Assembly: GCA_006546595.1 (NCBI GenBank)
Contig: VIAD01000004.1
Location: 1 to 64,000 of the forward strand
Length of the DNA: 64,000 bases
Reading direction: 5' to 3'
DNA from: Moraxellaceae bacterium AER2_44_116
GTDB lineage: Bacteria > Pseudomonadota > Gammaproteobacteria > Pseudomonadales > Moraxellaceae
Part shown: piece after piece, positions 45,077 through 53,710 of the stretch
How the letters are laid out: the number at the start of each line of letters is the position of its first letter
Position numbering within the stretch: position 1 is the stretch's first letter
The notes under the pieces: model-generated
Databases searched by the model: none
Told to the model about the DNA's origin: nothing
Seen by the model: the letters and a program-made list of their open reading frames with translations, nothing else
Translations under genes and position numbers: made by a program

Positions 45077-46372
45077 ATGATGTATAAACTCAGCGCCGTT
45101 GTATTAGGTCTCTTTAGCAGTCATTTTGTCTGGGCAGAAAACAGCCAATCCATCAACACAGGTAGTCGTTTTAACCCGCAAATATCATTGATATTGGATG
45201 GTAACTTTTATCACGACAATCAAAAAGCAAAAGGCAGCGAAGTCTTAGAGGGGATGGCAGGGATTGGTCATGGTATTGGCTTTGGTGAAGAAGAAGCAGG
45301 CTTACAAAATGGCTTTAACTTAGGTGAAAGCGAATTGGTCATGTCTGCAATTGTTGACCCCTATTTTGATGGTTATTTAACACTCACCGTTGGTGCAGAT
45401 GGTGGTACAGCCTTAGAAGAATCTTGGTTACAAACACGATTATTACCACATGGCTTAAAAGTCAAAATGGGCAAGTTTTTAAGTGGTATGGGTTACCAAA
45501 ACAGTCAACATAAACACGCATGGGATTTTGCCGACCAAAATCTGGCGTATTCAGGCTTGTTAGGTGGTGAAGGCTTCAAAGATACAGGCGTACAACTGAC
45601 ATGGATTGCACCCACGCCTTTTTATGCATTATTGGGCGTAGAAGCGTTACAAGGTAGTGACCAAGAGCGTTTTGGCACTCGCATCACGAACACGGATGCC
45701 GAAACGATTATCGCGTCCACTCAACCCTTGGCAGATGCTAAAGCAGGTCCACGCATTCGTACCCTCTTTACCAAATTTGCCCCTGATATCGGCGATAGCC
45801 AAGCTTTACAACTCGGTTTATCTTATGCTCAAGCACAACAATATCAGCAAATATTAGACAGCGATGGCACGCCACTCAACGGTGATGAAGTTGCCTTAGA
45901 TGGCAAACAAACACTCTATGGCCTAGACTGGGTCTATAAATGGGATAGCGCGGGCGAGTTTGGCGAAGGGGATATTAAAATCACAGGCGAATATTTGCGC
46001 CTCAAGAAAAATATGACTATAAGTGGAACAGGCGCAAGTGCTGGCTTGATGGTTGGTGATGCCGTGACAGGCTCTCAAGACGGCTATTATCTCCAAGCGA
46101 GTTATGGCATTGCACCACGCTGGTTAATCGCCAGTCGCTATGATGTTAATGGCGCAACGAATGAGCTAAACGTTGCAGGAGCAAAAACCGAGATGAAGCA
46201 ATCTTCACGTATTGGCGTGTCGTTGGCGTTTTCGCCTAGTGAGTTTTCACGTTTACGTTTGCAGCTTGCTCAAGGCTTTATTTATGATGACGCTGGAACA
46301 AAAACGCCATTAAAACAAGTATTTTTGCAATATACCCATAGTTTGGGGGCGCATGGCGCGCACAAATTCTAA
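45077..46372 (+). CDS. Outer-membrane beta-barrel protein linked to zinc uptake
   Basis: This is a 431-residue protein with signal peptide (MMYKLSAVVLGLFSSHFVWA) and a porin-like barrel with alternating strands and C-terminal SLGAHGAHKF. FNPQISLILDGNFYHDN, ESELVMSAIVDPYFDGYLTLTVG and GKFLSGMGYQNSQHKHAWDF resemble zinc-regulated outer-membrane porins found beside ZnuABC operons. It carries no TonB plug motif, so it is more likely a passive or specific porin than a TonB receptor. A Zur box precedes it. About 110 bp with a REP-like element separate it from the solute-binding protein gene. Confidence 0.75.
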   Translation: MMYKLSAVVLGLFSSHFVWAENSQSINTGSRFNPQISLILDGNFYHDNQKAKGSEVLEGMAGIGHGIGFGEEEAGLQNGFNLGESELVMSAIVDPYFDGYLTLTVGADGGTALEESWLQTRLLPHGLKVKMGKFLSGMGYQNSQHKHAWDFADQNLAYSGLLGGEGFKDTGVQLTWIAPTPFYALLGVEALQGSDQERFGTRITNTDAETIIASTQPLADAKAGPRIRTLFTKFAPDIGDSQALQLGLSYAQAQQYQQILDSDGTPLNGDEVALDGKQTLYGLDWVYKWDSAGEFGEGDIKITGEYLRLKKNMTISGTGASAGLMVGDAVTGSQDGYYLQASYGIAPRWLIASRYDVNGATNELNVAGAKTEMKQSSRIGVSLAFSPSEFSRLRLQLAQGFIYDDAGTKTPLKQVFLQYTHSLGAHGAHKF

Positions 46373-46387
46373 GGACTGTTGATGTTT

Positions 46388-46445
46388 CCTTCGACTCTGC
46401 TCAGCATTGGCTAAATGAATCTGGGTGACTGAGCCGAGTCGAAGC
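46388..46445. repeat. REP-like palindrome, family B (divergent copy)
   Basis: CCTTCGACTCTGCTCAG facing CTGAGCCGAGTCGAAGCC. Between the porin gene and the znu genes; its compensating change (TCTG with CCGAG) is only partly paired. Confidence 0.75.
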
Positions 46446-46481
46446 CCTCTATTTGTGGCGTGTATTTATTGAGAGTTCTAA

Positions 46482-47363
46482 ATGAACCGTTTAATGTTAA
46501 TTATTGTCTTCTGTTTATGGAGTACCTTCTCCGCCGCTGCCATTAATGTCGTTGCAACCACAAGCAGTATGGGTATGTTGACGCGTACTGTTGGTGGCGA
46601 GTTTGTGAAAGTCACTGAATTGGCTTTACCAGACCGTGATATTCATACCTTACAAGTGCGTCCGTCGATGCTACAAGCCTTACGCCAAGCGCAATTAGTC
46701 GTGGCTATCGGTGCAGAATTAGAACAAGGTTGGTTGCCACCTGCGATTGAAGGTTCATCCAATGCAAAAATTTTACCGAACAGCCTCGGTTATTTTGAAG
46801 CCGCAGCACAAGTACCTTTAATAGATGCAAAGGGTAATGCGAATCGTAGCGAGGGTGATGTTCATCCTTTAGGCAACCCCCATGTGCAATTAGACCCTGT
46901 ACGCATGGCGGATATTGCTCAAGCCTTAGCAGAGCGTTTAGCTAAACTAGATGCTCCTCATACTCATATTTATCGTGCCAACGCGGTGGCGTTTAAAACC
47001 GCCGTCAATAATCAACTGCCGCGTTGGCAACAACTAGCAGCCAACAACAAAGGCGTGATGCTCTATCACAAAGATGCGAGCTATTTATTGGTACGCTTTA
47101 ATATTCCGTTATTGGCGACTATTGAGCCATTGGCAGGCATTCCGCCCACAGCCAGTCATATCTTGAGTTTAGTGCAGCAATTTAAAGGTAAAAAAGGCGT
47201 GATCTTGCATACGGTTTATCAAGGCAATGCGGGTATTGCCCAACTTGCATCGCAGCTAAGTTGGCAACATATGGCGTTGCCTTTAGAGCCTGCCAATAAC
47301 AGTGCTCAATCAGCGTATTTTGCGCTGATTGAGCAATGGCTAACGGCAGCGGCCACTAAATAA
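46482..47363 (+). CDS. znuA: Metal (probably zinc) ABC transporter substrate-binding protein
   Basis: This is a 293-residue cluster-9 periplasmic binding protein: signal peptide MNRLMLIIVFCLWSTFSAAA, then INVVATTSSMGMLTRTVGGEFVKV, DRDIHTLQVRPSMLQALRQAQLVVAIG (metal His), GNPHVQLDPVRMADIAQAL (metal His), LYHKDASYLLVRFNI and EPLAGIPPTASH. The metal sites and linked ABC genes point to zinc (or Mn). No long His-rich loop is present, in contrast to E. coli ZnuA. Followed 18 bp later by the ATPase gene. Confidence 0.88.
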   Translation: MNRLMLIIVFCLWSTFSAAAINVVATTSSMGMLTRTVGGEFVKVTELALPDRDIHTLQVRPSMLQALRQAQLVVAIGAELEQGWLPPAIEGSSNAKILPNSLGYFEAAAQVPLIDAKGNANRSEGDVHPLGNPHVQLDPVRMADIAQALAERLAKLDAPHTHIYRANAVAFKTAVNNQLPRWQQLAANNKGVMLYHKDASYLLVRFNIPLLATIEPLAGIPPTASHILSLVQQFKGKKGVILHTVYQGNAGIAQLASQLSWQHMALPLEPANNSAQSAYFALIEQWLTAAATK

Positions 47364-47381
47364 AAATAATAGGTTTCTGTC

Positions 47382-47960
47382 ATGTCACTACTGCATCTTC
47401 AAGACATCACTGTGGGCTATCAAAAGCCCATTTTGGCGCGAGTGACATTTGACGTTAAAAAAGGCGAAGTGTTAGGCTTGAGTGGCAGTAATGGCTGCGG
47501 TAAAAGTACATTACTCAAGGCATTGAGTGGTGAGGCGCGTATTTTTAGTGGCATCGTCACCAAATTACCTGCATTAAAGATCAGCCTGCAAAAACAACAT
47601 CCGCCGCGTTTAGCGGATTTTCCGTTGTCTGCACATGAATATCTCACGCTCATGGCAGCGGACAAAGCTATGTTGCCTCCACGTTTGGAGTTATTACGCC
47701 ATCAACGGGTCGATAGTTTGTCAGGAGGCCAATTTCAACTATTAAGCACTTTTGCCTGTTTAGCGTCACCAAGTCAGTTAGTATTGTTGGATGAACCGAC
47801 CAATAATCTTGATCCTGCGGGAGTCAGTTTATTACTTGAGATGTTAAAAAATCGTCGCCCCGAACAAGGCATTATCCTGATTAGTCATGACCACGACTTT
47901 GTTCACGCGGTGACAACTCGACAAATTGATCTAACCACTTTGCATTGCTCCGACTTATAA
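47382..47960 (+). CDS. znuC: Metal ABC transporter ATP-binding protein
   Basis: This is a 192-residue ATPase: Walker A GSNGCGKST, signature DSLSGGQFQLLS, Walker B LVLLDEPTNNLD, and the switch His in ILISHDHDFV. It is short for a ZnuC but complete. It powers the permease encoded nine bases downstream, with the substrate-binding protein just upstream. Confidence 0.9.
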   Translation: MSLLHLQDITVGYQKPILARVTFDVKKGEVLGLSGSNGCGKSTLLKALSGEARIFSGIVTKLPALKISLQKQHPPRLADFPLSAHEYLTLMAADKAMLPPRLELLRHQRVDSLSGGQFQLLSTFACLASPSQLVLLDEPTNNLDPAGVSLLLEMLKNRRPEQGIILISHDHDFVHAVTTRQIDLTTLHCSDL

Positions 47961-47969
47961 CGACAATTT

Positions 47970-48770
47970 ATGATGGATTTACTGTTTGACCCACTATTTC
48001 GCCTACCCTTATTAATAGGTCTTTGTGCCAGTATTGTGCTGCCATTATTGGGTGCTTTTTTACATGCGCGTGAAGAGTGGCTTGCGGCACTTGGTGTGGC
48101 TCATGTCACCGCCGCTGCACAATTGGCGGGAGCCGCATTCGGTTGGCCATTATTAGCCAGTGGCTTTTTAGGTGCTGTGATTGCCGTTGCCGCCAAACAA
48201 CTGAGTGCACAACAAGGTAACTTAGGTTATGCCTTAATGATGTTAGCGGGTTGGGCAGTCTTGTATTTGGTGGCGGCTAATAGCTCACTGGGTGAATCCT
48301 TAGGCCATGCTTTAAGCGATGGTCAAATATTTTTAGTCGGCAAAGAGCAGTTTATTGCCATTCTATTGGTCAGTTTACCGTTTTTAGCCTGTATTCCGTG
48401 GTGGTCGCAACGGTTGTTACGCGCGCGTTTTTTTAGTGGCTATGAACAAGCGAATCAACTTCCTGCATGGCGTTGGCATGGCAGTTTTGATTTGTTATCT
48501 GCCTTATTATTGGCGTTTAGCACCGCTTCGTTGGGCTTAATGGCGAGTTTTGCGTTGGTGGTTTTACCCGCATGGGCAGTATTTGGTTGGTCAAAAAGTT
48601 GGAAGCAGTCGTTAGTGGCCAGTGTCGTGATTGGGGTGATCAGTTACCTGCTTGCATTTATGATCGCGTTGAGTGAAGACCAACCGTTTGCGCCCGTGCA
48701 AGTCGCTATTTTATTGATGTTGGCGGTGCTTTCACGCCTGAGTCATCTAGTGATTCATCGGATTAAATAA
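47970..48770 (+). CDS. znuB: Metal ABC transporter permease (ABC-3 family)
   Basis: This is a 266-residue permease with about eight TM helices. GLCASIVLPLLGAFLHAREEWLAALGVAHVTAAAQLAGA at the N terminus and FDLLSALLLAFSTASLGLMASFALVVLPAWAVF (ABC-3 signature region) support the family. It forms the membrane channel with the ATPase and binding protein upstream; last gene of the Zur-type cluster. A nested repeat follows seven bases later. Confidence 0.88.
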   Translation: MMDLLFDPLFRLPLLIGLCASIVLPLLGAFLHAREEWLAALGVAHVTAAAQLAGAAFGWPLLASGFLGAVIAVAAKQLSAQQGNLGYALMMLAGWAVLYLVAANSSLGESLGHALSDGQIFLVGKEQFIAILLVSLPFLACIPWWSQRLLRARFFSGYEQANQLPAWRWHGSFDLLSALLLAFSTASLGLMASFALVVLPAWAVFGWSKSWKQSLVASVVIGVISYLLAFMIALSEDQPFAPVQVAILLMLAVLSRLSHLVIHRIK

Positions 48771-48776
48771 CATTTT

Positions 48777-48909
48777 AGGACTTACGCGGTTATCGCTTAT
48801 TAAATCCCCCAGCCCCCTTTACTAAAGGGGGGAGTAACGTCCTCTTTTTTAAAGAGTGGTTAGGGAAGATTCACAAAACGCGCTAATCGCGGTGCGATGC
48901 GTAAGTCCT
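48777..48909. repeat. MITE-like repeat, family D with a family E insertion
   Basis: AGGACTTACGCGGTTATCGC at one end and ATCGCGGTGCGATGCGTAAG followed by TCCT at the other, as in the copies at 28116 and 32348. The central hairpin is replaced by AAATCCCCCAGCCCCCTTTA plus CTAAAGGGG (family E). This is a chimeric or nested element of 133 bp. Confidence 0.85.
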
Positions 48910-49029
48910 GAACTCACCGAAAAATCATCGTTTGTTCATATTCACTTCATCCATTGTTTAAGTCCTGAGTTATCATTATCACTTACAGATAAAACTTATA
49001 TCCCTACTTTTAAGTGGTAGTCGCCCTAT

Positions 49030-49914
49030 ATGTCATCATCCAGTTCCAATCATTTTCTTCACGAGTGCCAACAGCGTATTCAGCCGTGGCTCGATGACTT
49101 CTTGCAGCAGCAAAATGGGCTTGCCAGTCACTTATCCGCCGCCATGCGTTACGCAGTTCTAAACGGCGGCAAACGGGTACGACCTGCCTTAGCCTATGCC
49201 AGTTGTTTAGCCTGTGGAGGCACATTGGCGAATGCTGACAGTGCCGCAGGTGCGGTCGAATTAGTCCACTGCTACTCGCTCGTCCATGATGATTTACCGT
49301 GTATGGATGATGATGATTTACGTCGTGGTTTGCCAACCTGTCACAAAGCCTTTGATGAAGCCACTGCCCTACTCGCAGGCGACACCCTACAAGCATTGGC
49401 GTTTGTGGCCTTAACGGGTGGCGACTTAGACAGCACCCAAAAAGCACGACAAGTACAACAACTGGCTTCCGCTAGTGCCAATATGGCCGTCGGTCAAGCC
49501 TTAGACTTAGCAGGTGAAGGTCAACAGTTATCATTAGTGGAATTAGAACGCATTCATCATCACAAAACAGGGGCATTGATTCGTGCCAGTGTGTTAATGG
49601 GCGCAATTGCCGCAGGTTGTGATGATGAAGTCACCTTAACTGCGTTAGAAACCTTTGCCACTAAACTCGGTTTGGCTTTTCAAGTGCACGATGATGTTTT
49701 AGATGTCATTGGTGATACCGAAAAACTGGGCAAACAAGCAGGCGCAGATGCCGAACACGATAAAGCGACGTATCCCGCTTTATTAGGTTTAGAAGCCGCC
49801 CAAGTATTAGCGGCACAATTGCACGATGAAGCCATATTCGCCTTAAAGCCGTTAGGTTGTCGGACAAACGCGCTGATTTGGCTCGCAGATTTTCTCGTAG
49901 CACGCGATCATTAA
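49030..49914 (+). CDS. ispA: Farnesyl diphosphate synthase (polyprenyl synthetase)
   Basis: This is a 294-residue prenyltransferase. First Asp-rich motif in YSLVHDDLPCMDDDDLRRG, second in FQVHDDVLDVIGD, with GKRVRPAL and HHKTGALIRASV between. It makes farnesyl (or geranyl) diphosphate from IPP and DMAPP. It starts at 49030 or a nearby upstream codon and is followed 45 bp later by dxs, the typical ispA-dxs arrangement. Confidence 0.95.
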   Translation: MSSSSSNHFLHECQQRIQPWLDDFLQQQNGLASHLSAAMRYAVLNGGKRVRPALAYASCLACGGTLANADSAAGAVELVHCYSLVHDDLPCMDDDDLRRGLPTCHKAFDEATALLAGDTLQALAFVALTGGDLDSTQKARQVQQLASASANMAVGQALDLAGEGQQLSLVELERIHHHKTGALIRASVLMGAIAAGCDDEVTLTALETFATKLGLAFQVHDDVLDVIGDTEKLGKQAGADAEHDKATYPALLGLEAAQVLAAQLHDEAIFALKPLGCRTNALIWLADFLVARDH

Positions 49915-49959
49915 GTTATAATTAATCCCTATTATTCACTCTTGGCCAGCTTACTCATA

Positions 49960-51843
49960 ATGTTTAATCACATTCCCTTAACGCGCCCACATACACCACT
50001 ACTCGATGCCGCCTCGTTACCCGATGCCTTGCGTCAATTACCTGTGACTGCGCTGCCGAGTTTGGCCAGAGAAGTCCGCGAATATTTATTATGGTGTACA
50101 GGCCAAACAGGTGGCCATTTTGGCGCGGGTTTAGGGGTGATTGAGCTGACGATTGCGCTGCATTATGTCTATAACACACCGTTTGATCGCGTAGTGTGGG
50201 ATGTCGGTCATCAAGCATATCCCCATAAAATTTTAACGGGTCGTAAAGAGCAAATGCTGACGATTCGTCAGAAAGATGGTTTAGCGGCATTTCCGAATCG
50301 TGCCGAATCAGAATATGACACTTTTGGCGTTGGTCACTCTTCTACGTCGATTTCAGCAGCATTAGGCATGAGTTTAGCGGCTCGTCAGCAACAATCTGGC
50401 CGTAAAGTCGTCGCGGTGATTGGTGATGGTGCTATGACCGCAGGCATGGCCTTTGAAGCGCTCAACGATGCCGCGCATAACAAAGCCGATATGCTCGTCG
50501 TGTTAAATGACAACCAAATGTCCATTTCAAATAACGTCGGTGGCTTATCGAATTATTTAGCCCGCATTTGGTCAAGTAAAAACTACATTGCCTTGCGTGA
50601 AGAAGGCAAAAAAGTATTAGCCACCATGCCCGTCGCGTGGAACTTTGCTCGTCGCACCGAAGAAAGTGTCAAACATTTGGCTGCCTCAACAGGCACATTA
50701 TTTGAAGCGATTGGCTTTAATACCATTGGCCCCATTGATGGCCACGATGTCATTGAATTAGTCAAAGTCTTACGCAGTTTACGCCATGCGCCCGGCCCAC
50801 AGTTGTTGCATATTTACACCACCAAAGGCAAAGGCTTTGCACCTGCCGAAGCTGACCCCATTGGCTATCACGCGATTAGCAAAATTGCGCCTGCTAATGA
50901 ACGCGGACTCAGCCCCGTTGTCAAGAAACCGAAATACTCCGATGTTTTTGGTCAATGGCTATGTGATATGGCCGCTATCGACACTCGTTTAATTGGCATT
51001 ACCCCTGCGATGTGTGAAGGCTCAGGCATGGTGAAATTTGCCCAGCAATTTCCTCAGCGTTATCATGATGTTGCCATTGCCGAACAACATGCGGTGACGC
51101 TAGCCGCAGGCATGGCCTGTGAAGGCTTAAAACCTGTTGTCGCGATTTATTCGACCTTTTTACAACGCGGTTATGACCAATTAGTGCACGATGTTGCCCT
51201 ACAAAATTTAGATGTCACCTTTGGGATTGATCGTGCAGGTTTAGTCGGTGAAGATGGCCCTACGCATGCAGGCGCGTACGACTATGCTTTTATGCGCACC
51301 ATTCCCAATATCGTCATTTTTGCCCCTGCCGATGAAAACGAATGTCGGCAAATGCTCTACACCGCCTATCAACATCAAGGTTGTACTGCTGTACGCTATC
51401 CGCGTGGCACAGGTACAGGCGTTGCGATTCAAGAAAAAATGACCGCCTTGCCGATTGGCAAAGGTGAAATCAAACGTCACGGTCAAAAAATCGCGATTTT
51501 GGCTTTTGGCAGTATGGTAACACCCAGCCTACAAGCCGCCGAAACCCTCAATGCCACCGTCGCGAATATGCGTTTTGTTAAGCCCCTTGATGAAGCACTG
51601 ATTCGACAACTTGCCTCAGACCATGACCTATTAGTTACCGTTGAAGAACACGCGATTATGGGCGGTGCAGGTAGTGCGGTGAATGAGCTTTTAGCCCAAC
51701 ACAACATCTTAAAATCGGTACTTAATTTGGGTATTCCTGATGCTTTTATAGAGCATGCCGCGCACAGTGAGATGCTTTCAGCGTGCGGTTTAGATGCTCA
51801 AGGCATTAAAAATGCCATTAATCAGCGCATGATGCGACTCTAA
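49960..51843 (+). CDS. dxs: 1-deoxy-D-xylulose-5-phosphate synthase
   Basis: This is a thiamine-diphosphate enzyme of about 627 residues opening the MEP isoprenoid pathway. TPP motif GDGAMTAGMAFEALNDAAHNKADMLVVLNDN, N-terminal GHFGAGLGVIELTIALHYVYNTPFDRVVWDVGHQAYPHKILTGR, and transketolase region DVAIAEQHAVTLAAGMACEGLKPVVAIYSTFLQRGYDQ. Co-transcribed with ispA. ATG 49960 is used instead of a TTG six codons upstream. Followed by nested hairpins. Confidence 0.96.
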   Translation: MFNHIPLTRPHTPLLDAASLPDALRQLPVTALPSLAREVREYLLWCTGQTGGHFGAGLGVIELTIALHYVYNTPFDRVVWDVGHQAYPHKILTGRKEQMLTIRQKDGLAAFPNRAESEYDTFGVGHSSTSISAALGMSLAARQQQSGRKVVAVIGDGAMTAGMAFEALNDAAHNKADMLVVLNDNQMSISNNVGGLSNYLARIWSSKNYIALREEGKKVLATMPVAWNFARRTEESVKHLAASTGTLFEAIGFNTIGPIDGHDVIELVKVLRSLRHAPGPQLLHIYTTKGKGFAPAEADPIGYHAISKIAPANERGLSPVVKKPKYSDVFGQWLCDMAAIDTRLIGITPAMCEGSGMVKFAQQFPQRYHDVAIAEQHAVTLAAGMACEGLKPVVAIYSTFLQRGYDQLVHDVALQNLDVTFGIDRAGLVGEDGPTHAGAYDYAFMRTIPNIVIFAPADENECRQMLYTAYQHQGCTAVRYPRGTGTGVAIQEKMTALPIGKGEIKRHGQKIAILAFGSMVTPSLQAAETLNATVANMRFVKPLDEALIRQLASDHDLLVTVEEHAIMGGAGSAVNELLAQHNILKSVLNLGIPDAFIEHAAHSEMLSACGLDAQGIKNAINQRMMRL

Positions 51844-51940
51844 AAGAGCCTGTTTTTAAGCGAAAAATCAGCCTGTTGCTTTTATTATTGTGAACCAACC
51901 CGCAATAATAAAGCCTTCAGTCAAAAACACAGGCTTTCGG
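51844..51940 (+). terminator. Nested hairpins after dxs
   Basis: Outer arms AGCCTGTTTTT and AAAACACAGGCT, inner arms GCTTTTATTATTG and CAATAATAAAGC (one bulge) around an 11-base loop. A large structured terminator or small-RNA-like element immediately following the dxs stop. The remainder of the gap to 52116 holds nothing recognised. Confidence 0.6.
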
Positions 51941-52116
51941 TACAATTATTGCTGTTAACTCCTTGAGGATTTATGAAATCTGTAAATCCTCAATCTCATG
52001 CTGGTCTAAACTGCCATCTTTAGGACTACCGCTGTTATCACTTCTGTTGATGACATGCGTAAATCACCGTTTTTAAGATGTTGAGATAGACAGCATATCC
52101 TAGAGGAGTTTCAAAC

Positions 52117-52935
52117 ATGTTATCTCGATTGTCAAAATGGCTAGTCATCACCTGTATGATTAGCGTCTGTGTTCCTGCATGGGCTACCTTATCTGACGCA
52201 GAAGCCGTCAATATGTCTGGTCTGCAACGGATGTTGAGTCAACGCATTGCCAAAAGCTATTTGATGGTGGGGCAAAAAATCAGCGTACTTGATGCGCGGC
52301 AACAACGTGAGAAAAGTATTGGCTTATTTGAGAGTAATCTCAACGCCTTAAAAACCTATGCCCCCACGCCAGAGATCAGCACTAGCTTGGACAAAGTTGA
52401 AACCATGTGGTCTGGCTATAAAAAGCGAGCATTAGCAACACCCTCAAAAGAGGATGCGTTAATTGTGATTCGCCAAAGTGATGAAGTGTTAAAACTGAGC
52501 GAGAACGTCGTTAAACAGATTCAAGACTACAGCAAAGTCTCTAGTGCGCGTTTAGTCAACATTTCAGGACGGCAACGGATGCTCAGCCAACGTATTGGCA
52601 AGCTGTATCTCACCAAAAGTTGGGGCTTAACTTACGATGGTCTTGATAATGACTTAAAAGTCGCGATCAGTGAATATGAAAGCACGTTGCAGGAGCTAAG
52701 TAACAGCGACCTCAACACGCCTGATATTAACGAAGGTTTAGCGCGCGTGAAAAGTATTTGGAAATTTTCCAAGGCGGGTTTTGCACTGTCAAATGAGAAT
52801 TTATTTGTGCCAACAGCCATTTGCAATACCACTGAAAACTTGCTGAAACACATGCAAACCATCACCAAACTTTATGAACAACAAATGCAACTTGCTGATA
52901 ATAATAAAAATTCAACCTTACACAAACCATCATAA
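52117..52935 (+). CDS. Secreted protein with two PilJ-type N-terminal sensor domains
   Basis: This is a 272-residue protein with signal peptide (MLSRLSKWLVITCMISVCVPAWA). It has two copies of the type IV pilus methyl-accepting protein N-terminal domain, each opening with a near-identical motif: AVNMSGLQRMLSQRIAKSYL (about 29-48) and LVNISGRQRMLSQRIGKLYL (about 147-166). No TM anchor, HAMP or signalling domain follows. It could be a free periplasmic ligand-binding partner of a PilJ or NarX-like receptor. Ends with a strong terminator. Confidence 0.85.
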   Translation: MLSRLSKWLVITCMISVCVPAWATLSDAEAVNMSGLQRMLSQRIAKSYLMVGQKISVLDARQQREKSIGLFESNLNALKTYAPTPEISTSLDKVETMWSGYKKRALATPSKEDALIVIRQSDEVLKLSENVVKQIQDYSKVSSARLVNISGRQRMLSQRIGKLYLTKSWGLTYDGLDNDLKVAISEYESTLQELSNSDLNTPDINEGLARVKSIWKFSKAGFALSNENLFVPTAICNTTENLLKHMQTITKLYEQQMQLADNNKNSTLHKPS

Positions 52936-52947
52936 TAATAATTATTT

Positions 52948-52976
52948 GCTCTCTCTGTCTCAACAACAGAGAGAGC
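52948..52976 (+). terminator. Rho-independent terminator
   Basis: GCTCTCTCTG, loop TCTCAACAA, CAGAGAGAGC followed by TATTTT; a perfect 10-bp stem just after the PilJ-domain gene stop. Confidence 0.8.
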
Positions 52977-53018
52977 TATTTTACGTCATGTTGTGAACTT
53001 CATTGCACACAGGCGACG

Positions 53019-53504
53019 TTAGGCCTCGTTCGCTTTTACGCCATGATGAAACGTGGTGTAAACATAAACGGGAATCGCCAAATCACCTAAATGTTGTTTG
53101 ACCAAAGGATATACGTCTTCCCAGTCCAACCCACCCACGCCTGTCGATAAACGGGGCAATGCCAAACAGGTAAATTTTTCACTATCTACTAAGTGTCTTA
53201 ACTCACGCAAGGCATGGTTGACATGCGGCAAGGTCGCACGGCCGGGTTTTTCACCATGATTGTAAGCGGCTTCTTGGGTAAATAGGTTCACAACAATTTT
53301 GCTATCTGCACCCATCCAAGACCATAATGTTCCCGCCTTAGGATGTTGAGTTTGGCAATAATGACGAAAATCCTTGTACATACTGGGCGATGTTTCACGT
53401 AATGCGTGGGCAAGGCCAATCGCAAAGTCGTCATTAGGGGCAATACCATGTGCGATAACTTGGGCATTACTCAGGAGGATATCGCCAGAAACTTCAATAA
53501 TCAT
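53019..53504 (-). CDS. Macro domain protein
   Basis: This is a protein of about 161 residues. MIIEVSGDILLSNAQVIAHGIAPNDDFAIGLAHALRE, GTLWSWMG, IVVNLFTQ and LALPRLSTGVGGLDWEDVYPLV give the macro fold, with the phosphate-binding loop in the STGVGGL region. Macro domains bind or hydrolyse ADP-ribose derivatives, including ADP-ribosylated nucleic acids. Its position in line with rtcA (187 bp downstream, same strand) suggests removal of ADP-ribose or cyclic-phosphate marks during RNA repair; this is inference, and a hairpin lies between the two genes. Start ATG 53504 with GGA eight bases upstream. Confidence 0.8.
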   Translation of the reverse strand: MIIEVSGDILLSNAQVIAHGIAPNDDFAIGLAHALRETSPSMYKDFRHYCQTQHPKAGTLWSWMGADSKIVVNLFTQEAAYNHGEKPGRATLPHVNHALRELRHLVDSEKFTCLALPRLSTGVGGLDWEDVYPLVKQHLGDLAIPVYVYTTFHHGVKANEA

Positions 53505-53710
53505 AACTTTTTCCAAAATCAATTGAGATAAAAAATGGCGGCCACTCGCCGCGTCAGGCCACTACATGACCTGACAAAAGACACACTTTTTGTATGCCTA
53601 TTTTCTGATTCTAGTCCTTTTAAATGAAGTTGGATAGCGATTCGCGCTCAGAATAAAATCAGCAAAAATGATAAAATATCGGCGGGAATTTTACGTTCAA
53701 TAATCCTGTT

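Noticed and set aside
48955..48972. Another family D repeat (TAAGTCCTGAGT)
   Set aside because: Only one arm is present with no partner; at most a relic.
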